A stretch of DNA of 50,532 nt from Phycisphaerae bacterium (GCA_016873275.1 VGXO01000017.1:1-50532), one strand, 5' to 3'. Shown: positions 25,849-34,936, counted from the stretch's first letter. Numbers and translations are program-made. The notes: generated by a model from the sequence alone, not told the origin.

Positions 25849-27092
25849 CCCTCCTCAATCCCCTCTTCTGGGTGCAGGCGGTCGCGCTTGCCCTCGGGCA
25901 GATCTGGGCGAACAAGATCCGCTCGCTCCTCACCGCGCTTGGGATCATCGTCGGCGTCGCGTCGGTCAGCGCGGTCATCGCGGCGCTCTCGGGGCTCAAG
26001 ACCCGCGTGCTCACCGAGTTCGAGTCCTTCGGGGCGAACCGCCTCCTGATCTTCCCCGACCGTCCCTCCGGCGCGCCGCGGAACCTCTATCCATGGGAGG
26101 AGATCCGCCTGAAGGAGGAGGAGCTCCGCGAGATCGGCGCGAACTGCCCGTCGATCCGCACGCTGACGCCGATCACGACCGTCGGCGCGAGCGTGCAGCA
26201 CGGTCAGACCGTGCTCGACGGGCTCAGCATCACCGGCATCTGGGCCGCCTGGCACGACGCGGAGAACCGCAAGGTGATCGCGGGACGACCCTTCGTCCCC
26301 ATCGACGAGGACAACGCCCGGCAGGTCTGCCTCATCAACGAGGAGGCGGCGACCGAGCTGCGCCTGCCGCGCGATCCGGTCGGCGAGCACATCCTGATCG
26401 GGGGCCGGCGGTTCCTGATCGTGGGCGTGGTGGAGACCGTGCAGCAGCAGATGTTCGGCATGAACACGAGCTCCGCGGAGATCTTCGTGCCCTTCGCCGT
26501 CGCGGCGACGCTGCAGGAGCCCGACTTCTTCTTCCGCATCGTCGCGATGGTGCGCTCCCCCGACGTCGCGGAGGAGGCGAAGAGCGAGGTCCGCTTCCTG
26601 CTCCGGCGGATGCGGGGGCTCCGCGGCGCCGACCCCGACACCTTCTCGGTGACGGCGATCGACCAGTTCATCGAGCAGTTCAAGGCGCTCGCGGCGGGGA
26701 TCACCGCCGTCGCCGGAGGAATCGTGGGGGTGAGCCTCCTCGTCGGCGGGATCGGGATCATGAACATCATGCTCGTCGCGGTCTCCGAGCGGACCCGGGA
26801 GATCGGTCTCCGCAAGGCGGTCGGGGCGACGCCGGTGGCGATCCTCGCCCAGTTCCTCCTCGAGGCGGTCACCCTCTGCCTGCTCGGGGGGCTCATCGGT
26901 CTCTTGTTCGGGCAGGGACTCGCCCTCGTCATCTCGAGCATTCCCAACGCGGGGCTCGAGGAGGCGAAGATCCCCGGATGGGCGGTGGCGATGTCGTTCG
27001 GATTCAGCGCGGCGGTCGGCGTCCTCTTCGGGATGTTCCCGGCGATCAAGGCGGCGAGGCTCGATCCCATCGAGGCGCTCCGGCATGAATGA
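25845..27092 (+). CDS. ABC transporter permease (MacB/FtsX family)
   Basis: Permease half of the efflux ABC transporter with 415 residues. It has the MacB topology: one N-terminal helix (IRSLLTALGIIVGVASVSAV) and a large periplasmic MacB_PCD domain (about 45-280). Three C-terminal helices follow with the FtsX motif: GGIGIMNIMLVAVSERTREI, LRKAVGATPVAI and AARLDPIEALRHE at the very end. The start at ATG 25845 overlaps the ATPase stop; an earlier in-frame start lies inside the ATPase gene. The 3' end overlaps the outer-membrane channel gene by eight bases, so the four pump genes are likely translated as one unit. Confidence 0.93.
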   Translation: MTLLNPLFWVQAVALALGQIWANKIRSLLTALGIIVGVASVSAVIAALSGLKTRVLTEFESFGANRLLIFPDRPSGAPRNLYPWEEIRLKEEELREIGANCPSIRTLTPITTVGASVQHGQTVLDGLSITGIWAAWHDAENRKVIAGRPFVPIDEDNARQVCLINEEAATELRLPRDPVGEHILIGGRRFLIVGVVETVQQQMFGMNTSSAEIFVPFAVAATLQEPDFFFRIVAMVRSPDVAEEAKSEVRFLLRRMRGLRGADPDTFSVTAIDQFIEQFKALAAGITAVAGGIVGVSLLVGGIGIMNIMLVAVSERTREIGLRKAVGATPVAILAQFLLEAVTLCLLGGLIGLLFGQGLALVISSIPNAGLEEAKIPGWAVAMSFGFSAAVGVLFGMFPAIKAARLDPIEALRHE

Positions 27093-28725
27093 CCACGCGC
27101 GAACGATCCTCCGTGCGCTCGCGGCGCCCGCCGTGCTCGCCGCGGCGCTCGCCGGCTGCGGCAGCGCGCAGGAGCGCTACGGCGGCTTCCAGTTCGAGTC
27201 GCGCGACTTCCAGCAGGTCGACGCCCTCGACCTCGCGAAGGCGGAGACGGCGCCGGCGAGGCCGCTTGCCGAGGTCTCGCCGGTCCTCGAGGACGCGAAG
27301 GCGCTCGCGCCGCCCTATCCCGATCGCCTCGAGATCCCGCTCGACGAGGTGCGGGCGACCGTCCTCGAGAACAACCTCGACGTCCGCGCGCAGCTGATCG
27401 CGCCCTCGATCGCCGCCGCGGACCTTGCCGCGGAGGAGGCGAAGTTCGAGTCGACCTTCTTCGTGAACTACCAGCGGAGCGACGCGAGCCTCATCACGAA
27501 CCTCGACCAAGGACTTCCCGCGAGCACCGACCAGGCGAACGTCGGGGTGCGGGTGCCGCTCGCGACCGGCGGCGAGATCGTGGTCGATGCGCCCCTCGTC
27601 CGCGCCGACCAGCAGCTCTCGCCGCTCGTCGGCGACGAGCTCTGGCAGTCGCAGCTCGGCTTCTCGATCTCGCAGCCCTTCCTCCGCGGCGGCTGGTTCG
27701 ATGCCACGATGAACTCGATCCGGATCTCCCGATACCAGGGGCAGATCGTCGAGGCGCAGACCAAGCTCTCGGTGATCCGCGTGCTCGCCGCCGCGGACCG
27801 CGCGTACTGGAACCTCTACGCCGCGTGGGGCGAGCTGGAGGTCCGGCGCACCCAGTACGACCTCGCGGTCCGGCAGCTCGAGGCCGCCCGGCGCCGCGTC
27901 GCGGCGGGCGACGCCCCCGAGCTGGAGGTCGTCCGTGCCGAGAGCGGCGTGGGGCGCACGGTGGAGGCGATCATCGTCGCGGATGCGCTCCTCCGAAGCC
28001 GGCAGCGCGAGATCAAGAAGCTCCTCAACCGCCCGGACCTGCCGATCGAGTCGGAGACCGGGCTCGTCCCGAGGACCACGCCCTCCCCGGTCGAGCTCTC
28101 GCTCGATCCGGGCATCCTCTCCGACAGCGCGGTCAGGAACCGGATGGAGATGCTCGAGCTCGAGCTGCAGCTCGCGGTCGACGCCTCCACCATCGCGTTC
28201 CGGAGGAACCAGGCGCTCCCGCTCTTCCTCTTCGACTTCGACTACTCCTTCCAAGGGCAGGGATCGTCGGCGCCCTCCTCCTACGACAACATCTTCGACG
28301 GCGACTTCTATCAGCTCGGACTCTCCGCGGAGATCCCCATCGGGAACGAGGCGGCGGAGGCGCGGCTGCGGAGCGCGATCCTCGCCCGGATCCAGCGGCT
28401 CGCGACCCGCGACGCGCGGAGGCAGTCGATCCGCGCCGAGGTGCTCGAGGCGCTCGACAAGATCCGCCAGAGCTGGCAGCGGATCCTCGCGGCGCGGCTC
28501 GAGACGGTGCTCGCGGCGCGCACGCTCGAGGGCGAGCAGCGGCAGTTCGAGGTGGGGATCCGCACCTCGACCGACGTGCTCGACGCCGCGGCGCAGCTCG
28601 CGAACGCGCAGAGCCGCGAGGTCCGGGCGCTCGCGGACTGGCAGATCGCCCTCGTCGACCTCGCCTTCGCGACCGGCACCACCCTCGGCGGGGCGAGGGT
28701 CGCGTTCGACGATCCCGCCGAGTGA
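27085..28725 (+). CDS. TolC-family outer-membrane efflux lipoprotein
   Basis: Outer-membrane channel of the tripartite pump with 546 residues. It has a lipoprotein signal with lipobox LAGC (Cys near residue 25) and then two OEP repeats. Repeat one has EVRATVLENNLDVRAQLIAP; both contain long amphipathic helices (AADRAYWNLYAAWGELEVRR, ALDKIRQSWQRILAARLETV) typical of the TolC tunnel. Membrane strands contain alternating residues such as FLFDFDYSFQG. It is longer than most TolC homologues (about 450). It ends the efflux operon; a weak 6-base hairpin (28733-28756) follows the stop without a T-tract. Confidence 0.9.
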   Translation: MNDHARTILRALAAPAVLAAALAGCGSAQERYGGFQFESRDFQQVDALDLAKAETAPARPLAEVSPVLEDAKALAPPYPDRLEIPLDEVRATVLENNLDVRAQLIAPSIAAADLAAEEAKFESTFFVNYQRSDASLITNLDQGLPASTDQANVGVRVPLATGGEIVVDAPLVRADQQLSPLVGDELWQSQLGFSISQPFLRGGWFDATMNSIRISRYQGQIVEAQTKLSVIRVLAAADRAYWNLYAAWGELEVRRTQYDLAVRQLEAARRRVAAGDAPELEVVRAESGVGRTVEAIIVADALLRSRQREIKKLLNRPDLPIESETGLVPRTTPSPVELSLDPGILSDSAVRNRMEMLELELQLAVDASTIAFRRNQALPLFLFDFDYSFQGQGSSAPSSYDNIFDGDFYQLGLSAEIPIGNEAAEARLRSAILARIQRLATRDARRQSIRAEVLEALDKIRQSWQRILAARLETVLAARTLEGEQRQFEVGIRTSTDVLDAAAQLANAQSREVRALADWQIALVDLAFATGTTLGGARVAFDDPAE

Positions 28726-28887
28726 TATCCGGACCTCGCGCTCGCCTGACCGAGGTTCTCGGCGGTGCGACGCCCCGATCCGCGCGAAGTCGGGCAGATT
28801 GTCCTGACCCTTCATGCACCTCCGCGCCATACTCCGAGCGACCTCGGAAGGTCCATTGAAGGAGTCGAGGGACGAGGAGTCGCGCAC

Positions 28888-30006
28888 GTGGCGGTGATCA
28901 ACGAGTACGCCAAGGTCGTGTGGAAGACGGTCAAGCGGGCGCCGATGACCCGCCGCCTCCGGCGGCTGGTGTCATGGGAGCCGCTCCGGGATGCGACGCC
29001 GGGATACACCGTGGTCATCGCGGCGATGCATCGGCTCTGGCCGGTGGCGGTCGCCAACCTGCGGCTGATCGCGCGGATGCGGACTCCCTCCATGCGGGAG
29101 GTGATCGTCGTCCTCGACTGCGCGACCGAGGAGGTGCCGTCGCGGATGCGGGAGGCGGTGGAGGAGCTGCGCCGCGGCGGGTTGTCGATCCGGGTCCTCG
29201 GCTACTCGCCCGAGCAGCTCTCCGTGGCGCGTTCGATCGAGTGGGGCTGGGTCTACTCATGGCTCTCCTGGAGCCTCGGGATCGGAGCCGCCTCGACCCG
29301 GCGGGTGCTGCTCCATGATCTCGATGCGCTGCCCATCGACGAGGATCTCTTCGAGAGGCTGTTCTGGGCGGCGGAGCAGTCCGACGCTCACTTCCAGGGG
29401 ATCCGCAACTACGTGGGCAGCGGCGTGCGAGCCGAGATGAACCTCGTCACCACGTTCGAGATGATGCTCGATGCGCAGTGGCTTCGCTCGAGCGCCGATC
29501 CGTTCGAGGGATTCAACCAGGTCCGCCTCGTGGATGGTCGCTACGTGGACTTCGACACCTGGCTCGAGGTCCAGCAGCGTGCGCCGCGCCGCCGCGTCGA
29601 GCCGATTCCCGAGCGGGCGCTCGTGCATCCGTCTCAGTTGATCTGCCAGTTCACGGATCACTGCGCGGGCAGGGGGGGGCGGACGAGTTCCTCGAACAGC
29701 CTTCCGATCCTTGCCTACTTCGTCAGCCTCGGCGATCCCGCCTTTGGTCTCGGCGACCTCGCGGTCGCGGCGGCGGATCCGCAGGCGCGGCATGCCGTGC
29801 TGTGGGGGAGACCAAGCGACATCGGCGTCATCGCGCCCGAGGGTTGGGCGTGGATGGAGAAGCAGATCCGCCGGCTCGAGCAGCACCTGTTCGGCGCGAC
29901 GAGACCCGAGATCGAGGACTTCCTCGCGGGGTTCAAGCGCCGTGCCGGCGATCGTCGCAGCGTCGGCGTCGAGCCGCCCGAGGCTGGCGGCGTGCCCGAT
30001 CGCTGA
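28888..30006 (+). CDS. Putative glycosyltransferase-like protein with DxD motif
   Basis: Not confidently recognised. The 372-residue product begins like a GT-A glycosyltransferase: a beta strand TVVIAAMHRLWPVAVANLRL, then EVIVVLDCATEEVPSRMREA and IRVLGYSPEQLSVARSIEWG. It continues with RVLLHDLDALPIDEDLFERL, where HDLDAL fits the DxD metal/nucleotide-sugar site. The order of strands and the DxD fit GT2- or GT8-like enzymes, but no exact family is clear. The C-terminal 100 residues contain PEGWAWMEKQIRRLEQHLFG. No signal peptide or membrane helix is seen. GTG at 28888 is chosen because GAGGAG lies eight bases upstream; an ATG-less extension to 28765 would run through the leader. It could act with the nearby GT41-like enzyme; that is inference. 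Confidence 0.6.
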   Translation: MAVINEYAKVVWKTVKRAPMTRRLRRLVSWEPLRDATPGYTVVIAAMHRLWPVAVANLRLIARMRTPSMREVIVVLDCATEEVPSRMREAVEELRRGGLSIRVLGYSPEQLSVARSIEWGWVYSWLSWSLGIGAASTRRVLLHDLDALPIDEDLFERLFWAAEQSDAHFQGIRNYVGSGVRAEMNLVTTFEMMLDAQWLRSSADPFEGFNQVRLVDGRYVDFDTWLEVQQRAPRRRVEPIPERALVHPSQLICQFTDHCAGRGGRTSSSNSLPILAYFVSLGDPAFGLGDLAVAAADPQARHAVLWGRPSDIGVIAPEGWAWMEKQIRRLEQHLFGATRPEIEDFLAGFKRRAGDRRSVGVEPPEAGGVPDR

Positions 30007-30471
30007 ACGAAGGTTCGAGCATGACGCGGTGGTCCGCGCTGACGAGCGCCTCGCCGCGACCTCGCTGACGACATCATGTCACCATCGGGGCACCTTCGGC
30101 GCGGGTCGCCGCGGAGGAGGCTTCCCGCCGACGTGGAGGCGGGGTAGCCTCGCGGGTCAAGAGAGAGTGCGGGCCCTTCTCGGGGGGTGGTGGCGTTCGG
30201 GACGACGGGGCAGGAGGCGACGCCGTGGTCGACTCCACCCGTCGATCCCGGAGCCGCGGAAGGCGGTTCGGTGGATGCGCTGTGGATGAGCGGTTCAGGT
30301 CTGCGGATCTCGCCTGCGACCCGCTCGTGAACCGCGGAACGAACTCAGGATCCTCCGGAAAATCCGGCGTCGAGCGGCCGAGTCCCGAGGTGCTCCGGTA
30401 TTCGTGGTTCCGCGACCGATCGTGGGGCGGTCCCCGGGAGGTCGTGCACTTCAACGGACCGGAGGAACCAC
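30007..30471. other. Non-coding gap of 465 bases
   Basis: No convincing gene on either strand; open frames here are short and Arg/Ser-rich. It contains an inverted repeat GCGGTTCA (30290-30297) with TGAACCGC (30328-30335), with a 30-base spacer. A very strong ribosome site, GGAGGA, lies just before the ATG at 30472. The length suggests a long leader or regulatory region for the HTH gene that follows. Confidence 0.45.
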
Positions 30472-31713
30472 ATGCTCTGGAAGCAGCGACGTGATCGATT
30501 GCAATGGCTGCTCGACCTGATCCGCACGATGCGCGGGTGGACGCGGGGCGAGCTCTCGACGGCGCTGGGGCGGGACCCGACCAAGCTGGTGCCGGCGAGC
30601 GGGAATCCGAAGCTCGACTTGGTGGTGGGGGTGGCGGCGGCGCTCGGCTGGTCCGTGGGCGACGTGGTCGAGTCGATCTGGCTCGATCGGGCGGGCGAGG
30701 AGGGCCTCGCGGCGCTGCCGCAGGATCCCCGCGAGGTGGCGGCGGTGGTCGATCTCGCCCGCCGCGAGCGGCGCTGGGAGGACCTCCGCGCCGCGGGCGT
30801 CGCCCTGCGGCTCCGGGCGACGCACTCCGAGGAGCGGGCGCTCGCCGACCACGTGATCGCGAGCGCCTGGGCAGGCATGGGCTGCTTCGCCACCTCGCTC
30901 TCGGTCGCGCAGCGAGGCCTCGCGGAGCCGGGCGTGGGCTTCGACCTGCGGGAGCTCCTGTCGGTCGACGTCGCCGCGGCGCACTACGCGCTCTGGAACC
31001 TCGTCGAGGCGCGGGCGATCGCCAGCGAGATCCTGCGGAGCCTCGAGGGTCGCGAGGATGGTGACCTCCTGCGCCGGCTCGTCGCCGCCTCGGCGCGCTC
31101 GGTCCGCGGGCATGCCTCGCGGCGCCTGATGGCAGTCGACCTCCGGTCGAGCGCCCGTCACGCCGCGGAGGCGATCGATCAGCTCGAGGTCGCGGAGCGG
31201 GAGTTCCGCTGGCTCCACGACGACTTCGGCGATCCCGCCGACCTTGGTCGGGCGCACACCTGCCGCGGCGGCGCGCTGGAGGCGCGGGCGACGATCGATC
31301 CCGCCCGGGGCATCGACCTCGTCGACTCGATCGTCGCCGGCCTCGACGAGTGCGTGGACGTCGAGTCGTTCCGCGAGTCGGAGGTGCTGGAGAGCCACGG
31401 CTGGTGGTGCATCTTCGGCTGCAACGTCGCGCTTCGCGCTCCGGACGCGGACCGCACCCATCGCTCGATCGCGATCCTCACCAACAAGGCGTTCGAGATC
31501 GCGGACCGCCTCGACCACTGGGCGATGCGCGAGCGGGCGTTCACCATCGAGCACTTCCGCCGCGACCGCGCGGCGTGCGAGGTCGCGTCCTTCGAGGAGT
31601 GGGTGCTTGATCCGGAGGACCTTCGGGTCGTGATGGGCACCATGGGTCGCTTCCCCGGATTCCGCCCGATCGGCTGGCGCATCCTGCTCGAGTCCGGCGT
31701 GGTCGACGAGTGA
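30472..31713 (+). CDS. HTH-domain protein with helical-repeat C-terminal region
   Basis: A 413-residue soluble protein. Residues about 8-70 look like an XRE-type helix-turn-helix (DLIRTMRGWTRGELSTALGR, then NPKLDLVVGVAAALGWSVGD). The remainder is all-helical with a TPR-like pattern of paired helices (ARRERRWEDLRAAGVALRLR, ALWNLVEARAIASEILRSLE, HAAEAIDQLEVAEREFRWLH). No enzymatic motif is seen. This architecture is that of regulators such as Rgg/PlcR-like or XRE-TPR proteins that sense a peptide or partner, but no specific family is recognised. ATG 30472 has GGAGGA eight bases upstream. Its last codons and the 56 bases after the stop are repeated exactly 2,051 bases downstream. Confidence 0.72.
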   Translation: MLWKQRRDRLQWLLDLIRTMRGWTRGELSTALGRDPTKLVPASGNPKLDLVVGVAAALGWSVGDVVESIWLDRAGEEGLAALPQDPREVAAVVDLARRERRWEDLRAAGVALRLRATHSEERALADHVIASAWAGMGCFATSLSVAQRGLAEPGVGFDLRELLSVDVAAAHYALWNLVEARAIASEILRSLEGREDGDLLRRLVAASARSVRGHASRRLMAVDLRSSARHAAEAIDQLEVAEREFRWLHDDFGDPADLGRAHTCRGGALEARATIDPARGIDLVDSIVAGLDECVDVESFRESEVLESHGWWCIFGCNVALRAPDADRTHRSIAILTNKAFEIADRLDHWAMRERAFTIEHFRRDRAACEVASFEEWVLDPEDLRVVMGTMGRFPGFRPIGWRILLESGVVDE

Positions 31714-31769
31714 CGCGGAGGTCGGCGGGCGCGACGGGGGGAACCGTCGAGCCGCGCCGCCGACGCCGC
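31663..31769 (+). repeat. 107-bp exact direct repeat, copy 1
   Basis: Identical base for base to 33714-33820. It covers the final 16 codons and stop of the HTH gene ([16 protein letters not shown]) plus 56 bases downstream. The downstream part can form a GC-rich hairpin: GTCGGCGGGCGCG (31721-31733) with CGCGCCGCCGAC (31753-31764), one base bulged. Together with copy 2 it brackets the GT41-like gene. Confidence 0.95.
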
Positions 31770-31924
31770 ACTCTTGACCGGCAGACCCGCTGCATCGGGA
31801 GGGCGTGCATCGCCGTTCGGACCTTTCCGAGGCACTCTGCTCCGCTTCCTCGACTGCGCCGCTGGAGGGCACCCCGAGCATCCCGAACTCCCGCGTCGTC
31901 GACCATCGCATCGCCGACGCCGGT

Positions 31925-33556
31925 TCAAGGCGCCGAAGATCGAGCGGCAGCGGAGGAGACGAAGGCGTGCTCCGGCGGCTGACCCCGGCACCACCGCCCC
32001 CACGCATGCCGGATGGCGACCTCGAAGCGCCGCGCGAAGCCACGCTCATCGCAGAGAGTCCCATGCTTCATGCGGTGCCTCAGCGCCCCGTGGAGTCCAT
32101 GCCGCCGAGCGGGATCCGCCGCAAGCGACACCGCGGCGGAGATGAACTGATCGTCGTCATGGCAGGCGAGCTCGGGCAGATCGACGGCGGCGAGCAGCGT
32201 CTTGGCGACTCGGCAGCGATGGCTGCCGCCGATGCGGCTGATCACCGGAACGCCGTTCCAGAGCGCCTCGCAGGTCGTCGTGGTGCCGTGGTAGGGATAG
32301 GAGTCGAGCGCGACGTCGAGATCCGCATAGGCGCGGTAGTGCGCCTCCCTGCTCGAGCAGGGGGGACGGAGCTCGACCCTTCCTTGGGCGATGCCGAAGG
32401 ACTCCAGTCGGTTGAGGGTCGACTCCCGGAGCAGCGGGTCCTCGAGTCCCGGAGCCTTCAGCAGCAGCGAGGACGTCGGCACGGCGGCGAGCGTCCGCGC
32501 CCAGATCGAGAGGCACGCATCGCTCAGCTTGGCGAGCCGATTGAAGCTGCCGAAGATCGGGGCGCGAGCCGGTCGAGGGGGGATCTCGACGTCCGGGCTG
32601 AGTCCGTCGAAGCAGAGGAAGGGTGGCTCCATGCGGAGCAGGCTCTCCGACGCGAGCAGCTCCGAGCCGGGCGGATCCGTCAAGGAGTCCACCAATCGCC
32701 AACCGATCTCGGGAAGCGCCGTGGTGTTCGGGTAGCCGAGCCAGGTCACCTGCACCGGCGCGGGACGCAGCCGGAACACGTCGAGTCGATGACCCGAGGT
32801 GTGCCCGCTGAGATCGACGAGCACGTCGATCCGATCGCGAAGGACAAGCTCGGCGACGCGCTCGGCCGAGTCCCATCGCACATCCCGCCAATCCGAGGTC
32901 ATGGATCGGATCAGGTCGGTCATCTGGTCGGCGTGCTGGGCATTCGAGTATGCGACGGCCCGAAGGCCCGTCCCGTTGAGCCCTCGCAGCAGCGGCACGA
33001 GGAATGACGCGATCGGATGAGACCGAAGGTCGCCGGAGACGAATCCGACGCGGAGAGGACGTTCCTCGTCGCGGACGACGTCGACCCATCCCGACCGGCG
33101 ATCCTGCGGATCGATCGACGGCGGGCTCGACTCCGAGACCTCGCGGCGATGCTCCTCCAGCACCCATGACTCGGACCAGCAGGACTCGAAGTTGAGCGCG
33201 AACAAGCGGTCACTGCGTGCCTCTGGACCGGCACCGCGGAAGATCGCCTGCGCGAAGGCCTCGGAGGCGCGTCGCGCGTCGCCGATCTTCAGGCAGAGTC
33301 GGGCCAGGTTGTGGAAACCCTCGTGGGTCGCACCAGGAGTCGCGCAGGCACGATCGAACTGTCCGGTTGCCTCGACGTGTCGACCGAGCCCATGCAGCAG
33401 CACGGCGAAGTCGAAGTGGTCCTGGAAGCTGCCGCCACCTCCGCCGAGCGCCTCCGCAAACGCCCCCACGGCCTCCGCGCCGCGCCCCATCGCAAGCGAC
33501 AGCCTCGCACGACGGATGGCCTTCGCGGCCGAGGTGGACGGAGTCTCGGACGTCAT
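31925..33556 (-). CDS. O-GlcNAc transferase-like glycosyltransferase (GT41/SPINDLY family) with N-terminal TPRs
   Basis: A 543-residue protein: about four TPR-like repeats (residues 10-125, e.g. [40 protein letters not shown]), then the split GT-B catalytic region of GT41. Visible blocks include [20 protein letters not shown] (His180 matches the OGT active-site His), [30 protein letters not shown] and [20 protein letters not shown]. The last has the UDP-contacting Lys of [23 protein letters not shown] follows. Known relatives transfer GlcNAc, Fuc or other sugars to Ser/Thr or Asn of proteins; the sugar cannot be predicted. ATG 33556 has AGAGG upstream. It is transcribed against its neighbours and lies between two 107-bp direct repeats. 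Confidence 0.88.
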   Translation of the reverse strand: MTSETPSTSAAKAIRRARLSLAMGRGAEAVGAFAEALGGGGGSFQDHFDFAVLLHGLGRHVEATGQFDRACATPGATHEGFHNLARLCLKIGDARRASEAFAQAIFRGAGPEARSDRLFALNFESCWSESWVLEEHRREVSESSPPSIDPQDRRSGWVDVVRDEERPLRVGFVSGDLRSHPIASFLVPLLRGLNGTGLRAVAYSNAQHADQMTDLIRSMTSDWRDVRWDSAERVAELVLRDRIDVLVDLSGHTSGHRLDVFRLRPAPVQVTWLGYPNTTALPEIGWRLVDSLTDPPGSELLASESLLRMEPPFLCFDGLSPDVEIPPRPARAPIFGSFNRLAKLSDACLSIWARTLAAVPTSSLLLKAPGLEDPLLRESTLNRLESFGIAQGRVELRPPCSSREAHYRAYADLDVALDSYPYHGTTTTCEALWNGVPVISRIGGSHRCRVAKTLLAAVDLPELACHDDDQFISAAVSLAADPARRHGLHGALRHRMKHGTLCDERGFARRFEVAIRHAWGRWCRGQPPEHAFVSSAAARSSAP

Positions 33557-33616
33557 CGACCGCAAGCCTCTTGGGCGGAAGCGTAGCAGTCCACTCGACC
33601 GCCCGGATCGACCCGG

Positions 33617-33764
33617 CCTTCCGTGCGAGCACTGTCGGCGGCAACGGGGCGCGGACGGGGTGTTCTGGATCGAGGACGCCGTCGACGACGCCATGGGTCG
33701 CGTTCGTCGAACTCGCCCGATCGGCTGGCGCATCCTGCTCGAGTCCGGCGTGGTCGACGAGTGA
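33617..33764 (+). pseudogene. Decayed 3' remnant of a second copy of the HTH/helical-repeat gene
   Basis: The frame ending at 33764 reads [20 protein letters not shown] then [17 protein letters not shown] and the same last residues as the HTH protein at 30472-31713. The parent has IEHFRRDRA and MGRFPGFRPIGW at matching places. Alignment at constant 2,051-base offset starts at CATGGGTCGC (33692 matching 31641). It is diverged before 33714 and identical after it. No upstream part of the gene or start codon remains. Read as a paralogue fragment; chance similarity is possible for the part before 33692. Confidence 0.55.
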
Positions 33765-33820
33765 CGCGGAGGTCGGCGGGCGCGACGGGGGGAACCGTCG
33801 AGCCGCGCCGCCGACGCCGC
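33714..33820 (+). repeat. 107-bp exact direct repeat, copy 2
   Basis: Identical to 31663-31769, same orientation, 2,051 bases apart. It carries the remnant's last 16 codons, stop and the same downstream hairpin (33772-33815). It ends 75 bases before the pyrophosphatase start, with a TACCCT -10-like box at 33829-33834 in between. Confidence 0.95.
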
Positions 33821-33894
33821 CTCCGCGTACCCTTCCGCCCCGGCGTCGACCCGCGTCCCGCGACCGCTCGCATCGCCGCCTCGAGGAGCCCGCG

Positions 33895-34515
33895 ATGCCC
33901 GACCGACGCCCGTCCGCCTGGCGGCCCCATCCGTGGCATGGTCTCTCGGTTGGTCCCGAGCCGCCGCGGCGGATCCACGCCTACGTCGAGATCACGCCCT
34001 TCGACCTCGTGAAGTACGAGATCGACAAGGCGACCGGGTACCTGCGGGTGGACCGCCCGCAGCGCACGAGCTCGACGCCTCCGATGCTCTACGGATTCGT
34101 GCCACGCACGCTCTGCGGCGCCCGCGTCGCGCGGCTCGGCACCGACGGCGGTCGCGGCGACGACGATCCCCTCGACGTGTGCGTGCTCTCGGAGCGACCG
34201 ATCGAGCGGGCGGAGGTGATCCTCGACGCGACGGTCGTCGGCGGGATCCGCATGCTCGATGGCGGCGAGGCGGACGACAAGATCATCGCGGTCCTCGCGA
34301 AGGACCCGGCATGGGACGGATGCGCGGACCTCTCGGAGCTGCCCAAGCCGCTGATCGACCGCCTCGTCCACTACTTCTCGACCTACAAGACGCTGCCGGG
34401 CGAGCCGGCGCGGGCGCGGATCGACGCGGTCTACGGGCGTGACCTCGCGTTCCGGGTCGTCGAGGCGGCGATCGAGGACTACGTCGAGGCGTTCCCCGAC
34501 GCCGCGACCTCCTGA
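33895..34515 (+). CDS. ppa: Inorganic pyrophosphatase (family I)
   Basis: Cytoplasmic enzyme hydrolysing pyrophosphate to phosphate, 206 residues. The family I signature DDDPLDV carries the metal-binding aspartates near residue 94. Also present are [38 protein letters not shown] (substrate/metal loop) and [11 protein letters not shown]. An N-terminal extension of about 25 residues ([17 protein letters not shown]) precedes the core. Start at ATG 33895 has GAGGAG seven bases upstream; open frame further upstream crosses the 107-bp repeat and is not protein-like. It converges on the next gene with only 16 bases between. Confidence 0.95.
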   Translation: MPDRRPSAWRPHPWHGLSVGPEPPRRIHAYVEITPFDLVKYEIDKATGYLRVDRPQRTSSTPPMLYGFVPRTLCGARVARLGTDGGRGDDDPLDVCVLSERPIERAEVILDATVVGGIRMLDGGEADDKIIAVLAKDPAWDGCADLSELPKPLIDRLVHYFSTYKTLPGEPARARIDAVYGRDLAFRVVEAAIEDYVEAFPDAATS

Positions 34516-34531
34516 CGACCACCGGGCGTGA

Positions 34532-34936
34532 TCACGCTCCCGAGGCGCGAGCCTCGGCGAGGAAGAAGGGGATCGAGCCGAGGTGATGGGAGTCGACCGC
34601 GACGTCGATCGAGTACTCGCCGAAGGAAGGCAGCGAGAGTCCGTTCACGTCGATCACGAGGGAGAGCGTGCTCGATCGCTCGCCCGCGGCGACCTGCACC
34701 GGCACCCGCGCCTGGATCGGGTTCATCACGCTCTTCCCGTCTGCATCAACCACCTGCAGGCGAAGCTCGTGCTCGCCCGCCTCGATCCGCTCGAAGCGGA
34801 TGCGGAGGGCGACCGAGCAGCGCGGCACCACGCTCGGCACCTTGGTGGCGACGAGGCGGTCCATGGCGGAAAGGATGCTGATGGCGCCCTGCTCCACGAC
34901 CGCCGCCTTGCAGAGGGTGAGGATCTCGAGCTTCAT
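34532..34936 (-). CDS. DUF6941-like small protein
   Basis: A 134-residue protein without signal peptide. The pattern KLEILTLCKAAVVEQGAISI, VVPRCSVALRIRFERIEAGE and HELRLQVVDADGKSVMNP, then a second beta half ending GEYSIDVAVDSHHLGSIPFF, resembles the DUF6941 beta-sandwich family, whose role is unknown. ATG 34936 is chosen where the family pattern begins; longer readings add Arg/Gly-rich sequence. A perfect 12-base palindrome GCGTGATCACGC (34526-34537) covers its stop codon at the convergent junction with ppa. Confidence 0.62.
   Translation of the reverse strand: MKLEILTLCKAAVVEQGAISILSAMDRLVATKVPSVVPRCSVALRIRFERIEAGEHELRLQVVDADGKSVMNPIQARVPVQVAAGERSSTLSLVIDVNGLSLPSFGEYSIDVAVDSHHLGSIPFFLAEARASGA

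Noticed and set aside
25093-27092. Split macB as a frameshifted fused gene
   Set aside because: Both halves have complete domains and an ATGA start-stop overlap, the normal form of separate ATPase and permease genes.
31925-33820. GT41-like gene as cargo of an insertion sequence
   Set aside because: There is no transposase or terminal inverted repeat. The 107-bp repeats are direct, carry host coding sequence and are far longer than target-site duplications of known elements.
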